DNA from: Trypanosoma brucei gambiense DAL972
Lineage: Eukaryota; Euglenozoa; Kinetoplastea; Trypanosomatida; Trypanosomatidae
Assembly: GCF_000210295.1 (NCBI RefSeq)
Contig: NC_026744.1
Location: 1,302,001 to 1,366,000, forward strand
Direction of reading: 5' to 3'
Length of the DNA: 64,000 nucleotides
This document shows positions 10,559-22,100 of this stretch, piece by piece. The position numbers were made by a program, and so were the translations under genes. Below the pieces are notes generated by a model, which did no database searches, was not told the DNA's origin, and saw nothing but the letters and a program-made list of their open reading frames with translations. Position 1 is the first letter of the stretch; every line of letters starts with the position of its first letter.

Positions 10559-12058
10559 ATGTCTGAAAAGGGAACATCGTTAAACCTATTCCTCGCCGCC
10601 TGCCAAAAGGAGGGTGTGAAGCAACCCAACACATTTCTTGTCGAGTTCTTTACGAAAAAACCTGAACTGTCGGAAGTGGAGGAAATAGACTTGAGCAAGA
10701 ACTACATTGGGAACCGTGGTATTCTTGCCTTACTCGATGTAATTAGCGAGCTGCCATGCTTTCGCTTTCTCAACTGCTCAAACCAAAAACTGTATAACAC
10801 GGACTTGAATGAGGATAGCGTTAGAGGTAACGCCACAATAGATCGCATCGTCGACGTTTTCAAATCACATCCAACAGCCAACGCATTAGATCTCAGCCAC
10901 AATCCTATTTCAAACTATGCTGGCCGTAGATTATTGTTGCTTACCCAAAATAACAAGCGCATCTGCCGTGTGGAATTGGTGGACACTCGCATTGACTTTG
11001 AACTCCGCTCTCGCATTACGCAACAATGTGAAAAGAATACCATCGCTATTTGGGAGTCACAAGCACAAGAAAAGGAGGAGGAACGCGCCTTTGGTGAAAG
11101 TGTCACGTGGGTCCCAACACAAACGTCTGCGGACTTGACGGCAATCGGTGGCGGCCGGAAGCGACGTACTACAGTGCGAGGTGAGGGAATTGATCCTGAG
11201 AGGGCTAAATCATATGTTGCACCATATTTCGAGAAGAGTGAAGACGAAACGGCACTCATCTTGAAGTTGTTGACGTATAACGTGCTCTTCTCCTTTCTGG
11301 ACTCACGCGATCTTATGACTGTGGCAGGTGCCATGTGGCGTGTGGAGTTCAAGCAGGATGATTGCATTATGGAGGCGGGGCAGACAACATGTGACAAACT
11401 GTATATAATTCAAGATGGTAAAGCAGATATCATTAAAGAAGGACAGAAGGTGTATCTCAAGGTAGAAGGTACGGCGGTAGGAGAGCTTGAACTTATGTAT
11501 CAGACACCAACTGTTGCCACGGTGAAAGTTTGCACACCGGAGCTCATCGCATGGGCACTCGATCGCGACACGTATCGTCACCTCGTGATGGGTAGTGCCA
11601 TCCGCCGCCGTGAGACATATATTCAATTCCTAACAAATATTCCGTTCCTCAGTGGCCTTGACAATTATGAGAAGCTGCAACTTGCGGATGCCCTCAGCAG
11701 CGACGAGTTTGAACCGGGTGATTACATCATTCGCTACGGAGAGGAGGGCGAATGGCTGTACATCATTTTGGAAGGTTCTGTTGATGTGGTTGGGCGGGAT
11801 GACGATGGAAATGAAAAGCATGTTTGGGAATTCGGGAAGGGGGACCATGTGGGTGAGCTGGAATTCCTTAACAATCACGCCAATGTAGCAGATGTTGTGG
11901 CAAAAACGCATGTTGTCACGGCGAAGCTTAACCGTAGGCACTTTGAAATGTGCCTTGGACCTGTCATTGATGTACTGAAACGAACCTCGCAGCAGCCAAA
12001 CTATGAGTACTACCAGTCGAAACTGAAAACTACTTTAAGGGCAGAGGGGAGGAAGTAG
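10559..12058 (+). CDS. PKAR: Protein kinase A regulatory subunit-like protein
   Basis: The 499 residues match the T. brucei PKA regulatory subunit. Instead of a dimerisation/docking domain, the N-terminus has leucine-rich-repeat-like segments (EEIDLSKNYIGNRGI at 41-55, NALDLSHNPISNYAGRRL at 108-125). The inhibitor sequence RRTTV is at 202-206. Two cyclic-nucleotide-binding folds follow (~235-350, ~355-495). Their phosphate-binding cassettes keep GELE (308-311 and 432-435), but the invariant Arg that contacts cyclic phosphate is Thr318 in the first and Asn442 in the second. This agrees with published reports that kinetoplastid PKA responds to nucleosides rather than cAMP. It holds the catalytic subunit inactive; TbPKAR has been reported in the flagellum. 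Confidence 0.95.
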   Translation: MSEKGTSLNLFLAACQKEGVKQPNTFLVEFFTKKPELSEVEEIDLSKNYIGNRGILALLDVISELPCFRFLNCSNQKLYNTDLNEDSVRGNATIDRIVDVFKSHPTANALDLSHNPISNYAGRRLLLLTQNNKRICRVELVDTRIDFELRSRITQQCEKNTIAIWESQAQEKEEERAFGESVTWVPTQTSADLTAIGGGRKRRTTVRGEGIDPERAKSYVAPYFEKSEDETALILKLLTYNVLFSFLDSRDLMTVAGAMWRVEFKQDDCIMEAGQTTCDKLYIIQDGKADIIKEGQKVYLKVEGTAVGELELMYQTPTVATVKVCTPELIAWALDRDTYRHLVMGSAIRRRETYIQFLTNIPFLSGLDNYEKLQLADALSSDEFEPGDYIIRYGEEGEWLYIILEGSVDVVGRDDDGNEKHVWEFGKGDHVGELEFLNNHANVADVVAKTHVVTAKLNRRHFEMCLGPVIDVLKRTSQQPNYEYYQSKLKTTLRAEGRK

Positions 12059-12224
12059 GTGGCTCGTAAAATATACATTGGATTGCTTTTCGTGTTTTTT
12101 TTTGTTTGTTTTCTTGTTTTTGTTTTCTTTTGGGGAGTATTCGATTGGATTTTTTTTTTGGGGGGGGAGGGGAGGCTACTGTAGAGAGGAAGAGTCGTGT
12201 AAACAAGAGGAGGAAGCAGGAAGA

Positions 12225-12252
12225 AATAATAATAATAATAATAATAATAATA
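12225..12252. repeat. (AAT)n microsatellite
   Basis: About nine AAT units in the noncoding region downstream of PKAR. On the opposite strand it reads ATT/TTA. Confidence 0.85.
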
Positions 12253-13440
12253 GAAGAAGGGAAGGAGAGTGGCTGCAACGGAAGGTAAAGTAAAAAAAAA
12301 AAAGAAGAGAGGGAGGAGAAGAGAGGAGAACAAACAACTTATCCCGTCATTTCTTCTTTTTTGATCTTGCGTTATTGTATGTATATGTATTCCTGACTTC
12401 TGTTGCTTCCTTCATCAATGCAGAAGTTGTCAGTTTCGCAAAGAATGAAGAAAGTAAAAATAGAAAAAAAAACTTATTATTATTATTAAAGAAAAAAAAA
12501 AAGGAAAGATGAATAAAATAGAGGAAGGGAGTGTGAATCCCATTTACTGGAGGAGAAAACAAAACGAAGGGGATTAAATGAGATGATGAAATTGAAAAGT
12601 GAGAGTGAGAGTATGAGTGAAGGAACTGTTGCGAAGACGTGAGACAACTGGAAGGCGAGAAAGTTGTGTGGGATAATGTTAGAAAAAATAAGGAAACATA
12701 TATAGAAGAAAAGAAAAGAGAAGAGAAGAGGCAAGGGGTCATGGAGTAATAAAACGAGGGAAAATAGTAATGATAATAATAATAATAAAAACAAGATGGG
12801 AACGTGAAAAACGGTGAAGGCAAATATGAGACTTGTAACTGTACCGAATATGACACCTATTGTTGTTATTATTACTATTGTTGTTATTTATTTATTTATC
12901 TATTAAGAAAAAAAGGGGAAAAAGAAAAAAAAATGAGGGAATAACATTTTGGATTTGCACCAGATCCAGTTTATATGGAAGAACCCCTGCTGTTGGTGGC
13001 AAGGCGTATTGTGGACGTGACGCGGCAATTTTTTTTTTTTTCTTCTCTTTTTTTTTCTTTTTTTTTTTTTACGCGCAACTGCTTCGGTAGAGTAGGACAA
13101 AAAAAAATTATGCAAACAAAATATTTTGGTGATTCCTTTTTTTCCCCTTTTTGGTGTTTATATTTATGTTAAAAGTGTACAGTTATGTGTCTGTAAATTG
13201 TGGTATACCGTCACTTCAGCATTTCCTTCTTGTATAACACAACAACAAAGAAAAAAAAAGAAAAAAGAGAAAGGGAAAAAGATTTTTTTTTCTAATTTAT
13301 TCTATTTATATTTTGTTGTTGGTGTTATTGCGTTAGTAACGGCAGCAATGTGTGGTATTTGAAGGTTTATGTTTCATTTCTGTATGATGATAACATGTGT
13401 AACTTTCATTCATTTAATGTTAGGCCTGCCATGTCGTCTC

Positions 13441-13472
13441 ATTATTATTATTATTATTATTATCATCATCAT
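13441..13472. repeat. (ATT)n/(ATC)n microsatellite
   Basis: About seven ATT units followed by four ATC units, in noncoding sequence. Confidence 0.85.
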
Positions 13473-16400
13473 CATGTTTTAAAGTTCTCTCGTCCCTCTC
13501 GTACTCAACTTTTCGTTTTTGTTTCTTTGTTATTTTGCCGAGAATAAAGAAAAAATATGTATGTATATATTTATTTATTTATTTAAAAGCAACACCGACC
13601 GAACCTATCCTTCCCACAGCTACGCATAAGCAAAATTCGCAAACAGCACGAACTTTATTTATTTATTTATTTGTGTGTGTTTTTTTCCCTCCCTCTTCTT
13701 TGTTTATGCCATCTGATGTTGTAGTTGTTTTCTTTTCTTTTTTCTTTTTTTCTTTTTTTCTTTTTTTTTTGCCAGCATGTGAAGGGAAAAGTTTCATCTC
13801 GTGTGTTTCCTTTCATTTGTTTTTTTTTCTCTCTTGCTTTTGTTCTTCGCTTCCTTCGCCCCATAATTCCGTTTGTTGACTCCTTTCGGCTCCTTCGCTT
13901 TTTGTTTTATGTTTTGTGTTTTGTGTTTTATGTCTTTATATTTATTTGTTTAATGTTTCAATTGCCCTTGTGTTTGTGTTTGTGTTTGTGTTTGTGCTCG
14001 GGAGGTTCTGTTTTTTTTTTCCTTTTTGTTGTTGTTTTTTTCCTCCCCCTTCCCCGCCGTTTGTTGTTGTTTTTTCTTCACTCTTGATTTTATTCCTTTC
14101 CTTTCTCTTTCTCTCTCTCTTTTTCTTTTTCTCTCTGTCTCTTCGCTTGAGCAATTTTTCTTACCTTACCGTTGGATGGACACTTCCTTTTTTAAAAAAA
14201 AAAAATATATTACTGTTTGATTTCATTTAATTCTGCACGCGAGGAGGAGGAGGAAGAGGAGGAGGGAAGGTGTGTTTTGTTTTATTTGAAAGAAAAGAGA
14301 GGAGAAGAAAAAGAAATTAATTTATTAATTAATTAATTTATTTACATATGTGTGCGTTTTGTGTGAAATGGACGTCAAGAGGAGTAATATCCCAAAGCAC
14401 TTTTCCTCTTCTTCTTTTTTTTTTTTTGTTCCCTCTCTCTTTCTCTCTTCTTTGTTTGTTTTTTACTTACTTAAAAAATGAAAATAATGTTTTGAATGAA
14501 AAATATCAATATTTTTATTCTGGCGTGTCATGCATTGCTAAAACAAAAATAAATGCGCCAATAGAGAAGAGGAGGAAGAAAGAAAATGGAATGGAATGGA
14601 ATGGGTTGTGAAAGTCAAGTAATGTGAAGAAAGAAATAAAAATAAAAAATAAAAAAGTGACAAAGGCCGAATATAAATAGAATTAAAAATAATACTGCCA
14701 CCGCCCACCCACCCCCCCCAAAAAAAAAAACAAAAAAAAAAAATATATATATATATATATAAGAAAGAGAAGTACGAGATGCGGATATTAACAAAAAGAA
14801 ATTAAAGAGATGGGAAAGAGAGAAGGGGGAAAAAAAAAAAAGAGAGAGCGACATGTACAAATTTTAACTTTGGGGGGGGCGGGGGAAGGGGGAAGGGAAA
14901 TGCAAAACTGTAATTTCTATTTTAAGAAATAAAATAAAATAAGAAAGAGAAAGAAAGAAAAAGAGAGAGAGAGAAGTGTATTTATATGTGTACGTACCGG
15001 TATTAGGAGGAAAGGTGAAGAGCTGTGCGTTATAATGTATGAATTTGTTGTTTGAGTGAAGGAATGAAAAAAAAAGATAAATAAATAAATAAATTACACA
15101 TATGATTATAATTATAAAACAATAATAATCAAACAAAACAATAATAACACAAAAAAAAAATAGGAGGAAGAGGAAGTAAAGGAAGGCGGAGGAATGTACA
15201 AAAAAAAAAAGCAGAGAGAAGAAGATAAGATTAAGTTATGTAAAGTTAAGTTAAGTTAAGAAGCACATTTTAGAGGAAGAAGAAGAAGAAAAACAAGAAA
15301 CTAAATTGAAAAAATGTGAGGGAGTAAAGACATTGCAGGGGGAGGTGGGAGAAAAAAAAATATATATATATATATTTAAGAAAAGGGGGTGAAAAAATTT
15401 TTTCTTTTAACCATATGAATATGAATATTTATTTATATTTATATTTATATTGTGTATTTGTATTAGTGGTGCCCGGGGGTATCTCGCGGTTGGCGCTTTA
15501 AAATCTTGCATTTTGTTGTCGTGTTGTCTTCTCTTTTCATTTTTTTTCTTTTTTCCTCCCTCCCCCTTGCGGTCGCATTATCTGTTCAAATTTTTTTTTC
15601 ATGTGTCTTTTTGTCGTGTTTGTTTGTTTGTTTGTTTTTTTCTTTACTTCGCTTTATCTTACCTTATCTTATCTTTTTCTCGTCATGTTTTTTTTTTTAC
15701 TTTGATTCTCTTCCGTTAACTTTTTTATACTTTTTATTTTCTTCATACTAATACTTGCTGCATGGTACTTCCAATGTCGTTACGCGTTTGATCCATTTTT
15801 TTTTTTCCCCCCCCCATCATTCCCGCCTTCTTTTTTTTTTTCATTCTTCTCATTTTCTACACGCACACACGCCTCTTCACTTTTTCTGGTGCATATATAT
15901 ATATATTGTTATTTATTTATTTATATACAACCACAATAAAAAAGCAAACGATGAAAGAATAAGACCGCAGAAGAGATAAACATTTTGTTGTTCAAGGAAG
16001 AAGGGGGTGACAGAAAAAAAAAAAAGAAGGAAGCAAGAAGGAAAGAAGGAAGGAAGGAATACAGTTTGTGTCTCTACGTGAAGCGATTATTTCATTTTGT
16101 TTTTTCTTTTTTTATTATATTATAATAATAATAATATAATAAAAACTTATATCTTGTACCTCTATATTTACACGGACTGTGCACCGAAGTGTGTGGAAAG
16201 GAAAGCCCGCATGCTTAAGGAAGGAGAGGGGTTGTGTGTAGTGACTTTGTGAAGCCCTTTGAGGGAGTTTATTTCACGCCTTATTTTGTGTGTTGCGCTT
16301 CTCTGCTTTTAAAAAAAAAAAAAAAGTGACCTCCCATCTTTTTTTTATTTATTTGTTGTTGTTGTTTTGGTTTTGCCTTCTCTCTCCTTGTTCCCCTTTC

Positions 16401-17360
16401 TCAAACAATAATTATTTATTTTTTGCTTTTGTTCTCTCTCCATTCACGTTGCAAATATATTGAAGAAAAGGGGGAATGGGGATGCACAAGTTGTTTTACT
16501 GGATATCATTATTACAAATTTAAAGTGAAAAAAAAAACAAAGATGTCGAAAAAAAAAAAAGGGGGGGACGGAAAAATATTATTATAATAACAATAATACT
16601 AATAATAATAATAAATAGTGTACAGAAGTAATAAATAAGCAATCAAAAGGCAAGTTGTTTAAGTGATGCATTTGCTGAGGTGCATTGGCATCTGACTGAC
16701 GTTTTGAACTTGTGGAGGATACGCATGCACATGTACACGTGTATGTGTGTAAATATATGTACATATGTTTATCAGCGCGTTCTTGTGCTTCCAGTTCAAA
16801 AGAAAATAAAAAGGAGGAGGGGTTGCGGGACATCATATAACAATGTTACTGAAAAAAAAAATGGAAGGGAAAAGAATATATGAGTGGATGAAAGGGTTAT
16901 TATTAACAAACCCCTGTTGCATTTACTCAGTAGGATACAAACACGTTCATCTGTAGCTGATGTCTGCTGGAAAGGTTTCGGGTGACAGGTCTCGGTGTCG
17001 GTATTGGTGCCATTGTTTATTTTGTTTTATTGGAATCACGACACGACACGACTGACCACGGAAATAGGCGTGCGGCGCAGAAATTATTACAGTCCCCCTT
17101 CTGACCGTTGGATGCTACGAACGCACTCTATTTTACTCTCTCTTTCCCTCTTTCTCTCTTTTTCACGTCATCCCCTTTGGTATCGTTATCACTATTATTT
17201 ATTTTATATTATATGCAACTTCTACATTATTTTTTTTTTCATACCCTTTTTTTCATCTTTCACCCGCACTCAACTGTGATTTCTGTGGAACAACCACAAT
17301 AACAACAAAATGAAGGAAACTTCGCATCTCTAAAGGGCAAAGCGGAGTATTTTGAAGAGT

Positions 17361-17426
17361 GTCAAGCAATAAGTAAGTGCAGGCTTCCGTCGTGTCGGAA
17401 GCCTTATCTTTTTCTTATTGCTTGAC
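17361..17426 (+). promoter_or_regulatory. Strong hairpin in probable 5' UTR
   Basis: Left arm 17361-17389 and right arm 17396-17426 pair around a 6-nt loop. The outer stem is 13 perfect pairs (gtcaagcaataag with cttattgcttgac), then an internal loop, then nine perfect pairs (aggcttccg... with cggaagcct). It lies 52 nt before the ATG of the dioxygenase-like gene and downstream of the polypyrimidine tract at 17227-17265, so it is probably in the mature 5' UTR, where it could affect translation. Regulatory role is inferred. Confidence 0.65.
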
Positions 17427-17477
17427 TCGATATATATATATACATATACATATTCCTCAGCGCCGTAAGCACTTGTT

Positions 17478-18800
17478 ATGCAACGGCACCAGTTATATGT
17501 TGATGGCCTTTCGGGGTTATTGTCACCCGCTGGAATCCGTACGTACCGGCAGGCGGGTCTTGTTGTAGCGCGTGGCCTCCTTCCTGAGAAACTCGTGGAG
17601 GCTCTCACCTCAACTTGTAGCAGCATCGCATTGACTAGAGGTAAATGTGTCTTTCCAGGTATTGACGAGGCTCACAGTGGAAAGGTTGAGTTTGATGGGC
17701 GCGCCGTTCCACAACCAACGGCTAATTTAGGTGCCCAAGAGCCTCCTCCAGAAATTCAGAAGCAGCTTCGTCAGCAGGACGAGGCGCGGTCGATCGAGCG
17801 GCGGTATGAAAAGGTGCTGCTCAAATGTCGGAACCAACGGCAAGTGGAACGGGTATACGCCCGACTGGCCGCACAACGCGAGCGCTACATGAAGTTCAAA
17901 CAAGTAAGGAATGTTGTTTCACCTGAGGAGGAGCTCTCCGGACGGACGAGCAACCGACGCATGCGTGAGATCGGCGAGAGTTACGAGTATGAGGATTTGA
18001 AGAGCAGTTTCGAAACGTATCGTGACAGTGGGAAGATGGAGATGGAAGTGCGACGTGACTACCACGTTGACCGGGCGATGGAGCACCTACAGAACTGGTC
18101 AAAATGTTGGTGCCGTGTGTGGCCGGAATCAAAGGAATTGCAGGAACTTTTGTTGCGTGGCGAACTCGGTTCCATTGTCGGGCAGGCCGCTGCTGCGCTG
18201 GCTGGCGAAATTGTGATCCGTCTATTTGACGACGCGATTCACGACTACCAGAGATTTCTGAATAGCACGCCATTTCACTTCACGGGAAACTCTACCAACT
18301 TTCGCAACGTGAATGGCATGACAGTGTCAGTTGGCCTAACAGCACACGACGACGTTCGCACTTTTGTCATTCCTGGTTCCCATCACGTGATGCGAGAGTT
18401 CACCAATGATGGTAATGATTTTAGCCGTTTTTGTGCTACCGGTGTGTTTGACACAGGCCGTGCAATTCGAGGTATCGAACCACTGAGTGAGCTTCCAGTG
18501 TTTCAACTACAACCGTTGGAACCAGGTAGCGTACTTTTTATGAACCACTACACCATTAGCGGAGCGCAGCCGACAATGTGCGGCCCCGCAGCGGATTACG
18601 TTCCACCCGCGGCGGCTCCAGTGAACGGTGTTTACCAATATTCCCTAATTCTTATGCCCGGTCGTTGTTTGTTTGATGGGCTGAGAAATTCGTGGGCGTC
18701 GCGTGACAGCCACGGTCCATTGTACAACTATAAAGCGGGACAGCCGCTAATTGATGATGCCGTGTTTCCCGTACTTCACAGAGCGCTGGATGTGGAGTAA
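17478..18800 (+). CDS. Phytanoyl-CoA dioxygenase-fold protein, metal ligands lost
   Basis: A 440-residue protein whose C-terminal half resembles the PhyH family of Fe(II)/2-oxoglutarate oxygenases: the HxD region (STPFHFTGNSTNF), the strand plus turn MTVSVGLTAHDDVRTFVIPGSH (residues 281-302) and the second ligand strand LEPGSVLFMNHYTISGAQP (347-365). In PhyH enzymes these give His, Asp and a distal His. Here His267 remains, but the Asp position is Thr269 and the distal His position is Ser361, so iron binding is unlikely. A charged helical insertion (~95-250) separates the N-terminal PhyH-like strand (LSPAGIRTYRQAGLVVARGLL) from the core. Probably a pseudoenzyme or scaffold; substrate unknown. 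Confidence 0.68.
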   Translation: MQRHQLYVDGLSGLLSPAGIRTYRQAGLVVARGLLPEKLVEALTSTCSSIALTRGKCVFPGIDEAHSGKVEFDGRAVPQPTANLGAQEPPPEIQKQLRQQDEARSIERRYEKVLLKCRNQRQVERVYARLAAQRERYMKFKQVRNVVSPEEELSGRTSNRRMREIGESYEYEDLKSSFETYRDSGKMEMEVRRDYHVDRAMEHLQNWSKCWCRVWPESKELQELLLRGELGSIVGQAAAALAGEIVIRLFDDAIHDYQRFLNSTPFHFTGNSTNFRNVNGMTVSVGLTAHDDVRTFVIPGSHHVMREFTNDGNDFSRFCATGVFDTGRAIRGIEPLSELPVFQLQPLEPGSVLFMNHYTISGAQPTMCGPAADYVPPAAAPVNGVYQYSLILMPGRCLFDGLRNSWASRDSHGPLYNYKAGQPLIDDAVFPVLHRALDVE

Positions 18801-19185
18801 TGCGCGTCTGTTAGGGTGAAGTGTACCGCCACTGCCCACGGGAGTGTGTCTTGTGGGTAAGGTAGGGGTTGAGTAATGTTCACAGAATAATATATATATA
18901 TATATATATAGAAGTGTTTATCCATGTGCAATCTATTGAGTAGCATTTTCTCTATCTACTCTGCACGTAACTTGAACCGCGTTGTTTAACTTGTTTGCCT
19001 CCCTATCCCTCCACATTCTGTATTCAATTCATAAAATATGTAGCGGGTGGGCAAGGTGTCGGAAGCCCACCAGGGAGATAAAACAAAAAGAAAAACGCAC
19101 TCCGTCTTCTTTTTTTTAAAAAAGGAAACACATACACACATAACACCGGGGTTCGGGAAAGTTGTGTGCCGGTTGCGGCCCTTAT
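18801..19185. other. Intergenic region
   Basis: Holds a TA microsatellite (18889-18910) and, close to the calpain gene, a T8A6 palindrome at 19110-19123 that precedes likely splice-acceptor AGs. No gene. Confidence 0.7.
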
Positions 19186-22100
19186 ATGAATACGATCGAT
19201 GCTGCTCTTGTAAGCATTCAGAATGGGCTAGCGCAGGAGAAAAAAGGTCAACTTTCCGAAGCACATGAGTTACTTATTAATGGCGTGATGGGACTCCGCA
19301 AAGCTGTTAAGGAGTTGTCACTCGATAGTTCACGGCGATTACTACTTATCGAATATGACAAAGATGCGATGAGGCACATTCAGCGAATTTCTGAGGTTTT
19401 AAAGGGGTCAAAAAAACACGTGGCTGACACCCTTCTCCCAGCACCGTCTTCAACTCACTCGTATGTGTCGTCCCGTCCGCAAACCTCGGAACACCGCTCC
19501 GGTGAGGATGACGACTACCTAAGTTTTCTCAACACTGATGTGGGAAGTCCCGTGCATACAAGTTTATTTGCCCAACCTCCCTTCCACCAAGTCTACAAGG
19601 CGCCGGCAAAACCAACTGGAACCACTGGTCTGTCGGCGTCACCGCCACGAGTTCATCGTTCCGGAGAGGAGCCCGGGAGTCCTGCCGCGCAATCCCCAAC
19701 GCAGGGTACTTCCGATATTGTTCTCAAAGCCATCGATGTTGCAACAGCGTTGCTGCAAAGGAGAGAGTTAAAACGAGCAGTAGACGTGTTGCAGCACGCC
19801 TACGACGTGGGTGTTCGGACCCGTATCAGACCTGGAAACTTTGAACGCGTGGAGGAACATCTGGTTCTCTTGAGGAGAGAATACTACAAGCACTTCAAAC
19901 CCCGCTTTCTTCAGGACAATCCCGTACTGCCGGAAGAGATGGATGTTTTGCGAAAGTCCGGAATCACCGCGACAATTGCACTCCCGATTTGGGATGACTT
20001 GAAAGAAGGATATGGGAGAGAGAACGTATTTATGCCGTGTGAGGGTCACTGGAATGACACCTTCACACCAGAACTTTCCTCTGTGCAGAAGTCCGCTGGT
20101 GCCAGGTATGTGTGTATCGGTGAAGCAAGGCGAGGTGTGGAGTTCTGCATCATACGCGCGGCGGATCCGTTGAACATCAAGCAGACAGTGGTGGGGGATT
20201 GCTCCATGGTCTGCAGTCTTATCATATGCGCCCTATATCAGCAGCGGTTCCCCAAGGCGAAGATAATTAGCAACGTCATCTTCCCACAGGATTCGGATGG
20301 TGTTCCGGTAGTGAACCCGAAGGGGAAGTATTGCGTCAAGATGCTTGTGAATGGTATCACTCGACTCATTACTGTGGACGACCGGTTCCCAGCAAACCCG
20401 CAAACGGGAGAAATGCTTTGCACGTATAGTCGCGACAAATCAGAGCTGTGGGTGTCAATTATGGAGAAAGCGTTCGTAAAAGTTTGCGGCGGAAGTTATG
20501 ATTTTCCTGGCAGTAGCAGCAGTAGCGACCTCTACAAGCTCTCTGGTTGGCTTCCAGATAGTGTTGACTTCACTGTAAAGGACTTTGATAGGAATTTGCA
20601 GTGGTCAAGATTCTTCAACCGGTATGCAGATGGTTCTCTTCTCATTACGGTGAGTACACCCCCACTCTCCGAAGCTGAGGAAAGGAGACTTTTGCTCGTA
20701 TCAGAACATGCGTACGCCGTTTTGGATATGAGAGAGATGTCGGGCATGCGACTCGTACAATTAATGAACCCATGGGGCCGCCGTGCGTGGAGTGGTAAAT
20801 TTTCCCTCAACGACAAGAGACCGGAAGTTGTCAAGGTTCTCACGCAGCTACAGTACGGCTCACCACAGGCTGATCAAGGCATTTTCTGGATTACGTGGGA
20901 TGATCTTTGCACAAACTTTTCCCGGTGCTCGTTGAGCTGGAACCCGTATATGTTGTTCAAAACGCCGGATGGTATGTCGCAGCGGCCCACGCGACTTTCC
21001 TGTCACAGTCGTTTTCCCTACACAACAAGCATGGGTCAGTCCCCACAGTTCCATATTGGCGTAATCGACGCACCGAAGCCTTCCCGCATGCATCTTGTGT
21101 TTTCACGTCACATGACGGATCCGACGGCGTTTGGTCAACAGTTTGATAGGGACCACCCGAATGTACCGTACGTTTCTCTCAAGGTATATGATGTCACTCG
21201 GTTCCCTTCCATCGCACAGCATTTGGGAGCTCGTTGTAGTTTTGGCATGTGTTACTGTCGCCGGCTCGCCCACGGAACAGAGTTGGGCGTAAAAATAGCC
21301 CCCTTGAGCAATCCCACATACCGAAACATGGCTGCGTATACACTGAGCTTCAACTGCCCAGCTGGTACAAGTGATCTTCTAGTTGTTGTTAGTCGGTTGG
21401 AATCTGCTATCAAGTCAGAGTTCAGCTTTTCCCTCACACTTCACACAGAATGGCCTCAAGTACTGCTGCAGGAGTCGGCTCAGCGCTGCTGGGGTGTGTA
21501 TATGCATGCCATTCCCCGCAGTAGTCTCAGGCATTGCACTGTGACGCATGGCAAATGGGTAAAAGGCGTGAGTTGCGGGGGTAGGAGCTTTCTGCAAACC
21601 TTTGTGTACAATCCCCAGTACCTACTAACACTTGCACGTGCATCGATGGTATCCGTACGTTTATGTGTATCAGATCAAAATAATGACGATAGCGACAAAA
21701 GTGTTCAGGTGCACCTCCTGCAAAAAAGGCAGGACCCAGGAGTGGGGCAGGTCAAGTGGGCCGCACGGGTGGGTTCTACCAATGAATGTAGCTTGCACCT
21801 GTGTGCACCGTTGTTTGCTCATGGTGGTGTTGTCGTAGATACAAGCCTTCGAAGCTGTTTTGCGCCAGAGTCCGTGCACTACCCTGTTCCACAATCGCAT
21901 CAACTACAATCTGAACAACAGCTACAGCAAAGCCAATGGACGAAGAAGGCCCTATCAACGTCGGATGGACCACTACCTCCCCTTCCTGCTGGTGACTATA
22001 CAATTGTAGTTGCACAGTGGGAGAAGGGTATACCCGCAGCGTTTGAACTTACCGTTGAAACGACGGAGCCACATCAACTACGGGAAATTGTGCCAGAGGG

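Larger units (their letters stand above)
12059..17360. other. 5.3 kb low-complexity region without a gene
   Basis: This stretch is made of alternating purine-rich blocks (12180-12345, 12480-12760, 14560-15380), pyrimidine-rich blocks (13670-14165, 14395-14465, 15520-15880), di-/tri-/tetranucleotide repeats and homopolymers. Trinucleotide repeats include AAT at 12226-12252 and ATT at 13441-13463; (TA)n occurs near 14743-14760, 15359-15375 and 15894-15907. Open frames of up to about 170 codons occur on both strands, but consist of Phe/Leu/Ser or Lys/Arg/Glu runs and are not credible. It may include a very long PKAR 3' UTR. Confidence 0.75.

Noticed and set aside
12347..12856. 169-codon minus-strand frame after PKAR
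   Set aside because: Composed of Ser/Phe/Tyr/Leu runs from the complement of purine-rich low-complexity DNA; opposite to the local gene direction.
13725..14087. 120-codon plus-strand Phe/Leu-rich frame
   Set aside because: Direct translation of polypyrimidine sequence; no ordered protein features.
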